A DNA stretch of 40,441 bases from the NCBI GenBank assembly GCA_012518395.1, contig JAAYSJ010000005.1, positions 1-40,441 on the forward strand. Direction: 5' to 3'. The position numbers were made by a program, and so were the translations under genes. The DNA comes from Clostridiales bacterium (GTDB taxonomy: Bacteria; Bacillota; Clostridia; Caldicoprobacterales; UBA3941). Below are positions 20,501 to 25,681 of the stretch, piece after piece. Position 1 is the first letter of the stretch; each line of letters opens with the position of its first letter. Below the pieces are notes generated by a model that had not been told where the DNA came from, did no database searches, and saw only the letters and a list, made by a program, of their open reading frames with translations.

Positions 20501-20576
20501 CGGTAAACTGCCGGAAATAGCCGACAAAAAAATCGGATCTATAACCGTTACTATTGACGGGCAGGAAGGGAGCTAA
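11520..20576 (+). CDS. Giant secreted modular surface protein with GLUG-type repeats
   Basis: The 3018-residue protein starts at the ATG at 11520, which has GGGGG ahead and is followed at once by a signal peptide (residues 1-45, ending KVYAAAG). Approximate order: a P/Homo-B-like domain (57-227; FDDNAERSIN, GGSWDLY), cadherin/Ig-like domains (240-520; DPDGD, GSFTYTA), two further beta-domains (527-693), a LamG-like domain (695-882; GHYTFDEGSGTVISDSSGNG), and three long repeats of about 493 residues built of GLUG motifs (GGLAG/GGLTGQ) plus an Ig-like spacer. Then come an InlB/Flg_new-like repeat (2287-2360), many short GLUG repeats (2362-2893) and a final domain starting ISWGSMEFTYT (2897-3018). 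No LPXTG, SLH or C-terminal membrane anchor is present. It is probably an adhesin or matrix protein. Two small genes follow at once and share its last domain or offer an anchor. Confidence 0.9.
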   Translation: MSFKIFAVGKNNLFKRSFSIILILCLNIGLIVMPPAAPKVYAAAGNMPVATDDPATEIPMHFESKSRVSEIEDNIAATKFLNVSNIPMDSYLNRITVDIWLSSYDPRSPLALWIQSPILSSYLDGYKYPKGKVYTLKKNGTGVGSGGLGMGSEYNQRIIFDDNAERSINTENPSDSYIGSYRSHESLADLEGNRIGGSWDLYAKYMVTGKRASLVDFGLTAWLRLDRDIRYETYGSRPLTVNKGDGVLINDWDPQGRALTAELVSQPPGGTVTLNPDGSFTYTAKRETKGIDTFYYRAYNGSHYSDPAKVLINVKNRKPTAKDHTFTVYKTYTFERPPRFMLEAPGILVGSQDPDGDVLKSYFNYDPVISEKWRIGIFADGGCDIHPQGIWTDTDIRDTKEVTFQYVVHDGKEYSDPANVRILIKNPPTISIKAQPEDKVIGLGSSVSLTMGDIFSIDPADERLTFTSDLGSIAVNESDWKNTLWNYTPDGVGVKPVILTARAANGSTESVSFNVMVQGNIESVPNVEVTVPLGTSLSEAIASLGSEAPVILEGGIEALVPINWSQSSNPAYNSSIAGNYTFTSSFGDLPAWIKNSNNIGAPSGIVKVAPKTILEITVPITPAKTGTPYELIVTAKDGKGQIKTDYTGTVHFFGTEGTQGLPGSYTFTAADKGKHTFNVTFETGGQRTIKVSEDDGLKGHYTFDEGSGTVISDSSGNGNAGTITSPDGWSTNKPVLQSGNGSSLDLNSAAYKIPSSTNALDNITLSAWIHPNGDIKDTFLYNGNSSSSGYGLMVKNDHLTLLCGGVAVAETSAHLIQNKWQHVAAVRSSGVWTLYLDGTAYRVAGNPTPNSITNGQFLYGNNNGCFIDDVRIYARPLLEREIGLLALGHPLTVSASLSASPLSGKGTKEDPYIITTADELDSIRNQSGANYKLGADIDLSSYGLDYDGGKGWLPINGGDYWFTGSLDGVGHTISGLKINRPDTEFVGLFGRIGSNGTVKNIKLKDVDVVGGVNAGGLAGQIVGMQPITGARADIQMISVTGKIKGTQNTGGLAGSAFRADISQVFCDVEVEQAPNYSAGGIVGFLGDRSVISNSYAVGSVTNTGGRTLGGLAGHIDEQQSSIKNSYAAVSVQGRESGGLAGINQGTVTSSYYDSGIAGVTAGAGTPLSTAQMMKQSTFVDWDFTNIWRIVEDGTYPILKYLPVETAEIDGMVKADMKHLKIGYTDGDSQSSVTSNLTLPTSGEYGTAIKWASSDSSAITAKGIVNRLVGKDQTVIMTAEGSKDGGITLTKTFDLTVLGIPIVPAIDGPMEMILERGYSACSTEAYTVTGFPLPTVSIVSGNERVTWNDTTKKLYIGEGLAPGDYEIILKAENGTSPDAMFTFKLTIASGFAGGNGALDDPYHIQTPGQLNLVRDYLDKYFVLDNDIGLTEACEPGGDYYNNGDGWLPIGDGKNKFTGNLDGAGHTISGLKINRPNTEFTGLFGCIGSYGTVRDIKLKDIDIRGGTNTGGLTGQVAGMQPTPEARAEIEMISITGKIKGGQNTGGLLGSAFSADISQVFCDVEVEQDINPNAGGVAGYLGSGSDISNSYATGKITKRSEGEWGGLTGQIEGGASVTNSYAAVKLNGNGGGGLTGANKGAVTSSYYDKDVAGVTAGAGTALSAAGMKQRATFKNWDFDNIWYIVDGVIYPILRFMVPGMEEVDSAIKVDLDDLEIGYSGDDKADSVTEDLTLPNSGEKGTTITWQSSDPEVISDYGKVTRVDGMHNTVTLTATLNKAGGNPRTKSFTLTVMGHPIPPSIVGPTDMTLPQGYDACSTGAYTITSLYDATVTKVLGDENFTWNDETKKLDIAEGLAEGTYPVELKVSNGTKPDATLTFTLTVISEFVEGYGTRREPYHIQTPGQLNNIRNHLNKYFILDKDIDLTEVCLPDGDYYNGGAGWQPIGDSVGKFTGSLDGAGHTISGLKINRPNTEFTGLFGCIGSNAEVRDIKLTDVDIAGGTNTGGLTGQIAGMQPIPGAKADIQTISVIGKIKGGQNTGGLAGSAFSADISQVFCDVGVEQNEKPNAGGIVGYLASDSNIFNSYAIGKITKRSGTEWGGLTGQIRAGASITNSYASVKLSGNGGGGLTGTNYGTVTSSYYDKDVAGRNDTEKGTPKTTQEMKQEATFEGWDFENTWRIIDGAIYPAFLWQPYTYSEINGVINYFAGWDYIGLDNYSPENITGDFNLPESVADGLEITWETDRPDLLDPNTGTVTRPNIDTDVKLTAYLHFGDGEPLIKEYNVVIKSAAPVYTLRLNGNGSGEDEVIQSLGPDNEFILTDDQFTLLGKEIIGWNTMPDGSGVSYPVDETISMPPYDLTLYAIWRIYMDGDGSKDNPYKIGSPLQLAAVRDRMIENGGDVYFAQTEDIDLGEDGNWTPIGNSDSPFMGTYDGNGKIISNLKISSVQSADAGLFGFIGPSGKLENIRLDDVDIDLNKPNIHVGGLAGTNQGTIKSCSSDGNISVNVNDRMEADVGGLTGINETMGIITGCTAGGIVKSNVDGSFIGGIAGTSGGTISDTNNTANIIGGLYKGGLAGRTTADLKIEDSCNTGDINTLTSNASGGLVGYTYDNTITTINNSYNFGDVSGTYSGGLIGYTGNSQVSITDSYNSGNISGTYSGGLAGYTDTGTLNITGSYNSAAINGIKGSSGGWAGGLVAYIKQGSAAIDSSWNTGEITGNFIGGLVGYLYESPANVTITNCYNLGEIRAGSIGGGLTGHCYQGFIYISKSYNSGEVISSNYAGGLAGYMYDGEISNSFNRGKVSAVNFVGGLTSQIEKGQITNAYNAGVIEGGNTAKGGLVGRKDNGSISDSYYDSETSGQDDTGKGNPLSTVQMKQKTSFENWDFETIWAIKEGISYPYFRTEIHEITISWGSMEFTYTDGAWNPNTHEYDDGGWTAAENANRISIINNTDNPVTISYSYTRETGFENIAGNFTDGTNTIRQYELPAWDDSPQWFDVFLNLSGKLPEIADKKIGSITVTIDGQEGS
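14230..18360 (+). repeat. Three tandem 1.48-kb coding repeats inside the giant gene
   Basis: The phrase GWLPI/GWQPI recurs at about 14370, 15850 and 17330, a regular spacing of about 1480 bases (493 codons). Copies 2 and 3 are almost identical over long stretches of DNA, for example around GGAGCGGGGCATAC and TAATACAGAGTTTACTGG. Each unit has one GLUG block (with VFCDV.VEQ and a conserved cysteine) and one Ig-like block starting (D/I).LEIGY or similar. Near-identical repeats like these can gain or lose units by recombination. Confidence 0.85.
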
Positions 20577-20578
20577 CC

Positions 20579-21202
20579 ATGAAAAACAAGAAGTTTTTTT
20601 TGCTCATAATAATACTTTGTGTCGCTACAGCCATATCTTTGACGGCTACTTTAATTCTGCTCAACAATAAAACAAAACCCGTCGATGTCTCTGATAAGTA
20701 TCCCCCGGTAATGACAGACCCTGAGGCTGAGCCCGTAGAAGAAGAAACAACCCAGCCCCCACTGGAGAATCCTGAGGGCGGGGGTGCGGTATCGCTTACT
20801 TATTCCGGACAGGCTGTTGCCCCAAAGGGCGATGGTGTAGCGGATATTATGTTTGAAAACCCGGCCAAATCTAATCAAGACGTCATAATTCAACTTCAGA
20901 TTACAGATAAGGAGCTGATAGAAAAAATCGGTAAGACAGGCAGGACTATGGCAGACAAAGCTAAAATAGAGGATGCCGAGGATTATGACAGCAAAGATTA
21001 CCGTATGGTCGTAGGAGAATCGGGGCTTATTTCTCCCGGGTACAAATTGGAGTCCATTCAACTCAATGCCCTACCGGATGGGACTGTTTTGCCTAAAGGC
21101 ATCTATAATGCAATATATTATATTTCGCCTTATGACAAAGAGACCAACGAAAGAGCCATGGTTAATGTGCAGATCCCAATTATGCTTGTCATAGAGAAAT
21201 AA
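20579..21202 (+). CDS. Membrane-anchored partner of the giant surface protein
   Basis: The 207-residue protein has one N-terminal membrane helix (about 6-27, FFLLIIILCVATAISLTATLILL) with a short basic start, so its body is outside. An acidic, proline- and glutamate-rich linker (about 36-63) leads to a beta-rich domain (about 68-207). That domain runs ISLTYSGQAV-like VSLTYSGQAVAPKGDGVADIMFENP, then PGYKLESIQLNALPDGTVLPKGIYNAIYYI. This looks like the polymer-binding type of domain seen in anchor proteins of other surface clusters. Its ATG is two bases after the giant gene's stop, with GGAAGGGAGC ahead, so it is in the same operon. An anchor or assembly role is inferred. Confidence 0.7.
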   Translation: MKNKKFFLLIIILCVATAISLTATLILLNNKTKPVDVSDKYPPVMTDPEAEPVEEETTQPPLENPEGGGAVSLTYSGQAVAPKGDGVADIMFENPAKSNQDVIIQLQITDKELIEKIGKTGRTMADKAKIEDAEDYDSKDYRMVVGESGLISPGYKLESIQLNALPDGTVLPKGIYNAIYYISPYDKETNERAMVNVQIPIMLVIEK

Positions 21203-21322
21203 AGATTTATAATTATTACTCGTACCATCAGCCTACTGTGGAGTGCCCCGATAAAGATGGGCATACATGGCAGGGTTTGGATACGAATAATATAAAGAAT
21301 ATTTATGGAAGGAAGAAGAATC

Positions 21323-21856
21323 ATGAAAAAAACAATACATGTTCTCCTAGTTCTCGTTTTGGTGCTATGTATGAGCGCGACTGCTTTTGCCGAGACTATT
21401 GGGGGAGAAGGGGGAAGTACTACCGTAGATGTTAAGGGGACATATAAACAAGGAGGAGCCGAAACCATTGTCTATAGCGTAGATATTATCTGGGGCAGCA
21501 TGGAATTTACATACACCAGCGCAGGCGCTGGTACTTGGGATCCCAGTACCCACAAATCCGATGGGCAGACGGATGCGGCATGGTCTTGTATAAACGATGC
21601 CAATAAGATTACAGTCACAAATCATTCCAATACGGCTGTTAAGGCAACATTCGCATATGCCTCTGAACCGGCATACGAGACTGTAAACGGTTCATTCGGT
21701 AATTCCCCGCTAAACCTGGCGACTGCCATAGGAACCCAACTGGGGAGCGCACCATCCGGTAATGCAACCCTGACTCTCTCAGGTTCTCTGGCACAGAATG
21801 TATCAGCAAAGACTAAGGTAGGCACAGTCACTATCACTATTAACAAGGGCAATTAA
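21323..21856 (+). CDS. Small secreted protein with the WGSMEFTYT domain
   Basis: The 177-residue protein starts at the ATG after GGAAGGAAG; an in-frame start at 21305 lies upstream of this site. It has a signal peptide (1-24, ending TAFAE), a short threonine/glycine stretch, and one domain (about 48-177). That domain begins VDIIWGSMEFTYT, continues WDPSTH.SDG and NDANKITVTNHSN, and ends VGTVTITINKG. The same plan ends the giant protein encoded upstream. The order giant, anchor, small protein suggests one surface assembly. The domain is familiar from secreted proteins of Clostridia, but I know of no tested function. Confidence 0.75.
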   Translation: MKKTIHVLLVLVLVLCMSATAFAETIGGEGGSTTVDVKGTYKQGGAETIVYSVDIIWGSMEFTYTSAGAGTWDPSTHKSDGQTDAAWSCINDANKITVTNHSNTAVKATFAYASEPAYETVNGSFGNSPLNLATAIGTQLGSAPSGNATLTLSGSLAQNVSAKTKVGTVTITINKGN

Positions 21857-21973
21857 GTGCGGGTAAAAAATGGCCGTGGCTACAGATAGCTGACATAGGC
21901 AGTATATATCAAAATTGGTTTTACTTTAGACACTATTCATGGCGGTTCTATTCGTATATTTTTGTGGCGTGGT

Positions 21974-22159
21974 TGTAAATAAAATGCGAAAACGTAGGGA
22001 ACGACCCTTGTGTCGTTCCCTACCACATTTAATGTCGCGCCTGTTTGCATAGGCGACCAGAGGTGCGCCCCCACTGCAATTACGGTATCAATAGGAAATG
22101 TGACATCAATGCCATTCCCCTAATGGGTAGGGGCGACCTGTGGTCGCCCGGCCAAAGAC
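21974..22159. repeat. Palindrome-rich dispersed repeat R1
   Basis: About 186 bases match the repeat at 25049-25281 nearly throughout. It contains three dyads: GTAGGGAACGACC...GTCGTTCCCTAC, GTCGCGCCT...AGGCGAC, and GGGCGACC...GGTCGCCC. It has no reading frame and looks like a MITE or REP-type unit. It ends right at the terminator before partial yyaL copy C. Confidence 0.8.
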
Positions 22160-22186
22160 TCTTGCCGAGGGCTTAAGGTCTTTTTT
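22156..22186 (+). terminator. Terminator just upstream of yyaL copy C
   Basis: AGACTCTT pairs with AAGGTCT (one bulged T) around a GC-rich loop, followed by six T. Equivalent hairpins lie before copies D (partly kept, about 23926-23945), E and F, so the terminator belongs to the repeated 5' block and would shield the yyaL promoter from upstream transcription. Confidence 0.65.
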
Positions 22187-22278
22187 ATTACCCAATATCA
22201 TATCGTAATAACATTCGGATAGAACCGCTATCTTCCAGGGTATAATATTACCAATATACCGTGGAGGAGCCTAATAAT

Positions 22279-22476
22279 ATGACAAATTCAGATAAAGTAC
22301 CCAATAGATTAATAAACGAGAAATCCCCTTATATGCTCCAACACGCCTACAATCCAGTTGACTGGTATCCCTGGTCAGACGAAGCCTTCCAAAAAGCTAA
22401 AGCCGAAGACAAACCAATCTTTCTATCCATCGGTTATTCCGCCTGTCACTGGTGCCATGTTCGTGAAATAGACTAG
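22279..22476 (+). pseudogene. yyaL: Partial yyaL 5' end, copy C
   Basis: The 65-codon frame matches YyaL to CHWCHV and then ends REID. GGAGGAGCC precedes the ATG and a TATAAT box stands 32 bases ahead. The longer frame starting at 22261 begins inside the ribosome site and is not the real start. From the terminator to the codons for LLQHA it is almost identical to copy D: about three differences in 185 bases. Confidence 0.87.
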
Positions 22477-22545
22477 TGGCGACTTAAAGAATTCAGGGAT
22501 TATCCTTTATATCTCTTACATACACATTATATGCTCAAAACACAG
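22461..22545 (+). repeat. Conserved tail after partial yyaL copy C
   Basis: GTGAAATAGACTA is followed by TATATCTCTTACATACACATTATATGC, the same tail as after copies A, B and E with a few changes. Confidence 0.6.
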
Positions 22546-22560
22546 AAGATACATATGCCT

Positions 22561-22655
22561 AAAATATTGGATTGATACATCTGTACAGGATTACAAGATC
22601 ATGTTAAATATATATAAAAGCAGAGATTATCATTGGAATTTATTATTAGGACATT
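22561..22655 (+). pseudogene. Remnant of a HEPN-domain toxin gene
   Basis: This stretch translates as KYWIDTSVQDYKIMLNIYKS, then RDYHWNLLLGHF. That matches residues near the start of the intact HEPN protein at 24302 (KYWIDTSEQDYKTMLNLYKS...YHWCLFLGHL), also at DNA level. The start codon and everything after the matching 31 or so residues are missing. It follows the tail of copy C, so this cassette once carried a HEPN-MNT pair. Confidence 0.8.
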
Positions 22656-22957
22656 TTAAAAGCTATGCGTTTTGGAGTTGGGGATTCTTGCTTCATCGGG
22701 GTCGCAACATGTCTGTATCCGTAGCTTGTACAGCATCTGGCAATATTGGGCAATTTAAAATGCCATGAAAGATAAAGGAATTGGGTTTATAAGCTTAGGG
22801 AGGACAATATTAACAATTTGTTCATAGTTTATTAAAATTTATCCTTTATACTATAAATCAAGTATAAGGGAGGTGAGAATCCACTTAGGGATTATTATCG
22901 ATGAGGTAAACACGTGTTTACGTATAATTCAATAATTAATTTTTAGGAGGGTTTTCT
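22656..22957 (+). other. Spacer with a possible promoter
   Basis: It holds TTTGTTCATAGTTTATTAAAATTTATCC and TATACTATAAATCAAG, which resemble the promoter area in front of the intact HEPN gene (about 24173-24210). It then carries the TAGGAGGG ribosome site of the next gene. No gene is seen. Confidence 0.4.
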
Positions 22958-23263
22958 ATGAAAATCAGAAAAATTATTGCATCTATGTTAACCTTTGTAC
23001 TACTCCTTATGGTGGGCTTGACAGCCTGCTCTACCCCTAAAGATAGTGATAATGGGGATGTACCTGGAGAAGCTAATAGTATAGAAAGTGAGGATTCAGG
23101 TGATATAACAGATACAGAGGCAGATGAAGTAGAAGATGGGGTCGATGTATCTGACCATGAAACAGATTCGGGAGCAGAAAATGATGAATTAGGGGACGAC
23201 AGTGATACCGAAGCCCTTGATTCCGACTTAATTGATAATAACACAGAAGAACATGGGGATTAA
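22958..23263 (+). CDS. Short, highly acidic lipoprotein
   Basis: The 101-residue product has a lipoprotein signal (MKIRKIIASMLTFVLLLMVG, lipobox LTAC, cysteine about residue 24). The rest is a low-complexity chain rich in D, E, S, T and N with no hydrophobic core, so it is probably a disordered surface chain. GGAGGG precedes the ATG, and a clear terminator follows. It may be the worn N-terminal part of a longer lipoprotein, since such linkers normally lead to a folded domain. Confidence 0.65.
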   Translation: MKIRKIIASMLTFVLLLMVGLTACSTPKDSDNGDVPGEANSIESEDSGDITDTEADEVEDGVDVSDHETDSGAENDELGDDSDTEALDSDLIDNNTEEHGD

Positions 23264-23280
23264 TAAATAACACAGGTGTG

Positions 23281-23306
23281 AATTGCGGCTTGATTGCCGC
23301 AATTTT
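23281..23306 (+). terminator. Terminator after the acidic lipoprotein gene
   Basis: ATTGCGGC and GCCGCAAT form a perfect eight-base stem with a loop of six, followed by TTTT. Confidence 0.8.
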
Positions 23307-23354
23307 CATTAAACAACAGGTTTTAATAATCATTTGTATCAAAGACTAAAAAGT

Positions 23355-23392
23355 GTTTATTATATTCCTTATATGTACATTATGCGCAAAAA
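23355..23392 (+). repeat. Tail motif without an attached yyaL fragment
   Basis: TTTATTATATTCCTTATATGTACATTATGCGC resembles the tail that follows partial copies A, B, C and E. There is no yyaL sequence before it, so either a 5' fragment was deleted or the tail can exist alone. A decayed Fic gene lies about 100 bases downstream. Confidence 0.45.
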
Positions 23393-23497
23393 ATTCATAT
23401 TACTTACTTGCTGGCCATGGTATAATTATGACACGCTGAGATAGCTGAAGGGGTATTTACGGGATGATCCTGTAAAAACATATAGGGGAGGGACCTT

Positions 23498-23660
23498 ATG
23501 TTTAAAACAATTGAACAGTTAAAAGAATAGCTAGAGCAATATAGGCCACTGACCAGCAAAGTATTGGATGTTGCAAATAATATAAAGGGGTTTAACAATG
23601 AAGATATACTATAATTCCAGTTTATGGGATAACGGAAAGGGATTACCCGGTGCTTCCCCA
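23498..23660 (+). pseudogene. Remnant of a Fic-family gene
   Basis: GGGGAGGG precedes an ATG opening MFKTIEQLKE, a stop, then LEQYRPLTSKVLD. This is the usual opening of one class of Fic proteins (MF.TI..LK..L..YRPL). A shifted frame then gives YYNSS at the place where such proteins have Y.SN.IEGN. The HxFxxGN(G/K)R active site is missing. It is an N-terminal ruin with a stop and a frameshift. Confidence 0.5.
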
Positions 23661-23740
23661 AAGGGTGAACTGGGAATTTAAGTACGCGCGAAACAAATGC
23701 TACATACCCATGCTATATCGATTTTCCATAGAAATGAAAT

Positions 23741-23830
23741 AGAGATTTGTGCCTGTCGCAGCACCCTCCATCGGTATCATCGGTGGAGTGGATGGATCCA
23801 CATCTGTTTTTTTGACAACAAGCAAAGATG
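23741..23830 (+). pseudogene. Remnant of a Na+-translocating decarboxylase beta-subunit gene
   Basis: The frame reads PSIGIIGGVDGSTSVFLTTSK, close to the signature of OadB/GcdB/MmdB proteins (GIIG..DGPTS, including the membrane aspartate). The intact relative at 33516 has GIIGAADGPTSIYV. Only this core is left. The remnant differs enough from the intact gene that it is not a fresh copy of it. Confidence 0.6.
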
Positions 23831-24035
23831 CAAAAACATCAAAAGGTTCAAAGGGGTTGCCGTTTTATAACTGTCTGTCTATACCGAGGTTCCAAAAGGG
23901 GGATATGTCATATTTTATCCTTCCGAGGGCTTAAGGTCTTTTTTATTACCCAATATCATATCGTAATAACATTCGGTAGAACCGCCATCTTCCAGGGTAT
24001 AATATTACCAATATACCGTGGAGGAGCCTAATAAT

Positions 24036-24107
24036 ATGACAAATTCAGATAAAGTACCCAATAGATTAATAAACGAGAAATCCCCTTATCTGCTCCAACA
24101 CGCCTAA
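24036..24107 (+). pseudogene. yyaL: Partial yyaL 5' end, copy D (deleted after 23 codons)
   Basis: Copy D has the promoter, ribosome site and first 23 codons (ending LLQHA), then a TAA. The DNA changes at ACACGCCTA: in copy C the same place continues ACAATCC, whereas in D it continues AGATATTGG, which resembles the end of the tail (TACGCCTAAAAT in copy E). A deletion between the two ACGCCTA words would remove codons 24-61 and most of the tail. The intact HEPN-MNT pair follows. Confidence 0.85.
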
Positions 24108-24301
24108 GATATTGGAGGTTGACGGAGAACTAAATAAAGGGGAATTTCTGTTACTATACTAAAAATAGGAATTTTGTTTATAGTTTATTGAATTTATATG
24201 CTATAATTAATTTAGGAAGCATATCTTATTAAGACAAAATTCCAGAAATGGATTGGAAACTCAAGAAAAACTAAATTCCATAGTTAAAGGTGGGAGACAC
24301 A

Positions 24302-24697
24302 ATGGATAAAAAAGAAATAATAAAATATTGGATTGATACATCTGAACAGGATTATAAGACGATGCTAAATCTATATAAAAGCGGAGATTACCATTGGTGC
24401 TTATTTTTAGGACATTTAGTTATTGAGAAATTACTCAAGGCCATTTTTGTAATGAATGTAGATAGACATCTGCCAAGAATTCATGATTTACTTAGATTAG
24501 CAGAGCTATCAAAAATTGAAACATCTGAGAAGCAGAAAGATGTCCTAGATTTAATTACTACTTTTAATATAAGTGCAAGGTATCCTGATTATAAACAGAG
24601 TTTTTATGAAAGATGTAATAAGGAATTTACATCGGCTAATATTGAAAAGATTAAGGGGTTGAGAACATGGTTGCTTTCACTAATAGGGAAAGAATAA
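24302..24697 (+). CDS. HEPN-domain toxin (HEPN-MNT pair)
   Basis: The 131-residue helical protein begins MDKKEIIKYWIDTSEQDYKT and continues KSGDYHWCLFLGHLVIEKLLKAIFV, the typical first helices of HEPN proteins. The segment DRHLPRIHDLLRLAEL carries the HDL motif, with arginines five to six residues upstream that could form the Rx4-6H nuclease motif. The ATG is used because GGTGGGA lies ahead; a GTG at 24290 overlaps that site. It overlaps the next gene by 31 bases. In known pairs the HEPN protein is an RNase and the MNT partner silences it by adding AMP groups. A worn copy of this gene lies at 22561. Confidence 0.85.
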   Translation: MDKKEIIKYWIDTSEQDYKTMLNLYKSGDYHWCLFLGHLVIEKLLKAIFVMNVDRHLPRIHDLLRLAELSKIETSEKQKDVLDLITTFNISARYPDYKQSFYERCNKEFTSANIEKIKGLRTWLLSLIGKE

Positions 24698-24987
24698 AGG
24701 AGATTGCGGCAAAATATGCTGAGTTATTGAAAAGGGAATTAGACATAGAAAGTGTATATTTAGCTGGCTCTTATGCTAAAGGGACAAATACGGAAGATAG
24801 CGATATAGATATTATAGTTGTTAGTGATAGCTTTAGTGGTGATTTAATTAAAGATATGTTAAAGTTGATGAAAATTAGAAGGGAACTTGATTATAGAATA
24901 GAGCCCCATCCATTTACAAAATCTGAGTTCAATCCTTCCAATCCCTTTGTGGAGGAAATCCTCAATACCTCGATTAGAATCATGTAA
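24667..24987 (+). CDS. Minimal nucleotidyltransferase antitoxin (MNT) of the HEPN pair
   Basis: The 106-residue protein has the nucleotidyltransferase signature GSYAKGTNTEDSDIDIIVV (about residues 34-52) with the GSxxxG turn and both aspartates of SDID. A third acidic residue is likely in ELDYRIEPHPF (about 77-87). Its start lies within the toxin gene, so translation is coupled. Proteins of this type inactivate their HEPN partner by AMPylation; this is known for the family and inferred here. All core residues are present. Confidence 0.87.
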   Translation: MVAFTNRERIKEIAAKYAELLKRELDIESVYLAGSYAKGTNTEDSDIDIIVVSDSFSGDLIKDMLKLMKIRRELDYRIEPHPFTKSEFNPSNPFVEEILNTSIRIM

Positions 24988-25048
24988 TCGACGTGACAGG
25001 GTCATCGTGCATCAGATTTAATTAGCTAATCGCGAAGTGTGTCCTACT

Positions 25049-25281
25049 TGTAAATAAAATGCGAAAACGTAGGGAACGACCCCTGTGTCGTTCCGGGTTT
25101 CTATATCGTCTATATTTGCGGAACGACACGGGGATCGTTCCCTACCGCATTTAATGTCGCGCCTGTTTGCATAGGCGACCAGAGGTGCGCCCCTACTGCA
25201 ATTAGGGTATCAATAGAAAATGTGACATCAATGCCATTCCCCTAATGGGTAGGGGCGACCTGTGGTCGCCCGGCTAAAGAC
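25049..25281. repeat. Palindrome-rich dispersed repeat R2
   Basis: It matches R1 (21974-22159) but has a longer first dyad: GTAGGGAACGACCCCTGTG and its near-complement ending GATCGTTCCCTAC enclose a 30-base loop, whereas R1 keeps only the short form. The rest (GTCGCGCCT...AGGCGAC; GGGCGACC...GGTCGCCC) is nearly identical. As with R1, it lies about 60 bases before a yyaL 5' block, here copy E. The stretch before it (24988-25048) shows nothing. Confidence 0.8.
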
Positions 25282-25340
25282 ACATTCGTTTATATAATGC
25301 GACATGAGAATTAATAACAATGGAAAAGAGATTTTTATTG

Positions 25341-25376
25341 AAGGCCTAGCACCTGTCAGGTACTAAGGTCTTTTTT
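25341..25376 (+). terminator. Terminator just upstream of yyaL copy E
   Basis: AAGGCCTAGCACCTG pairs almost completely with CAGGTACTAAGGTCTT and is followed by six T. The same hairpin, weaker, stands before the intact yyaL (27186-27218). Confidence 0.8.
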
Positions 25377-25468
25377 GTTATCCAATATTGTACCATAGCA
25401 ATATTCGGATAGGAGTACCACCACCTAGGGTATAATACTACCAATATACCATGGAGGGAATTAACAAC

Positions 25469-25681
25469 ATGACTAATTCAAATAGAGTATCCAATAGATT
25501 GATAAACGAAAAGAGCCCTTACCTTTTGCAACACGCCTATAACCCCGTTGACTGGTATCCTTGGAGTGATGAAGCCTTCGATAAAGCCAAAGCTGAAGAT
25601 AAGCCTGTCTTCCTATCCACCGGATATAGCACCTGTCATTGGTGCCATGTTCATGAAATAAACTACATGGAAATGGGCTAA
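25469..25681 (+). pseudogene. yyaL: Partial yyaL 5' end, copy E
   Basis: The 70-codon frame is the closest of all to the intact gene: T2N, S33A, V47I and T51I are the only changes in the first 61 residues. It ends [21 protein letters not shown] and TATAAT are in place. Homology with the intact locus also extends farther upstream than for other copies, through the terminator to about AGAANNAATAACAATGG. This suggests that it is the most recently displaced 5' end. Confidence 0.88.

Noticed and set aside
20651-21061. Minus-strand and other long frames overlapping the surface genes
   Set aside because: They are shadows of well-supported plus-strand genes, without ribosome sites or recognisable domains.
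21323-21856. WxL domain in the small secreted protein
   Set aside because: The WxL motifs and the usual spacing between them are absent; W-G-S-M is a different signature.
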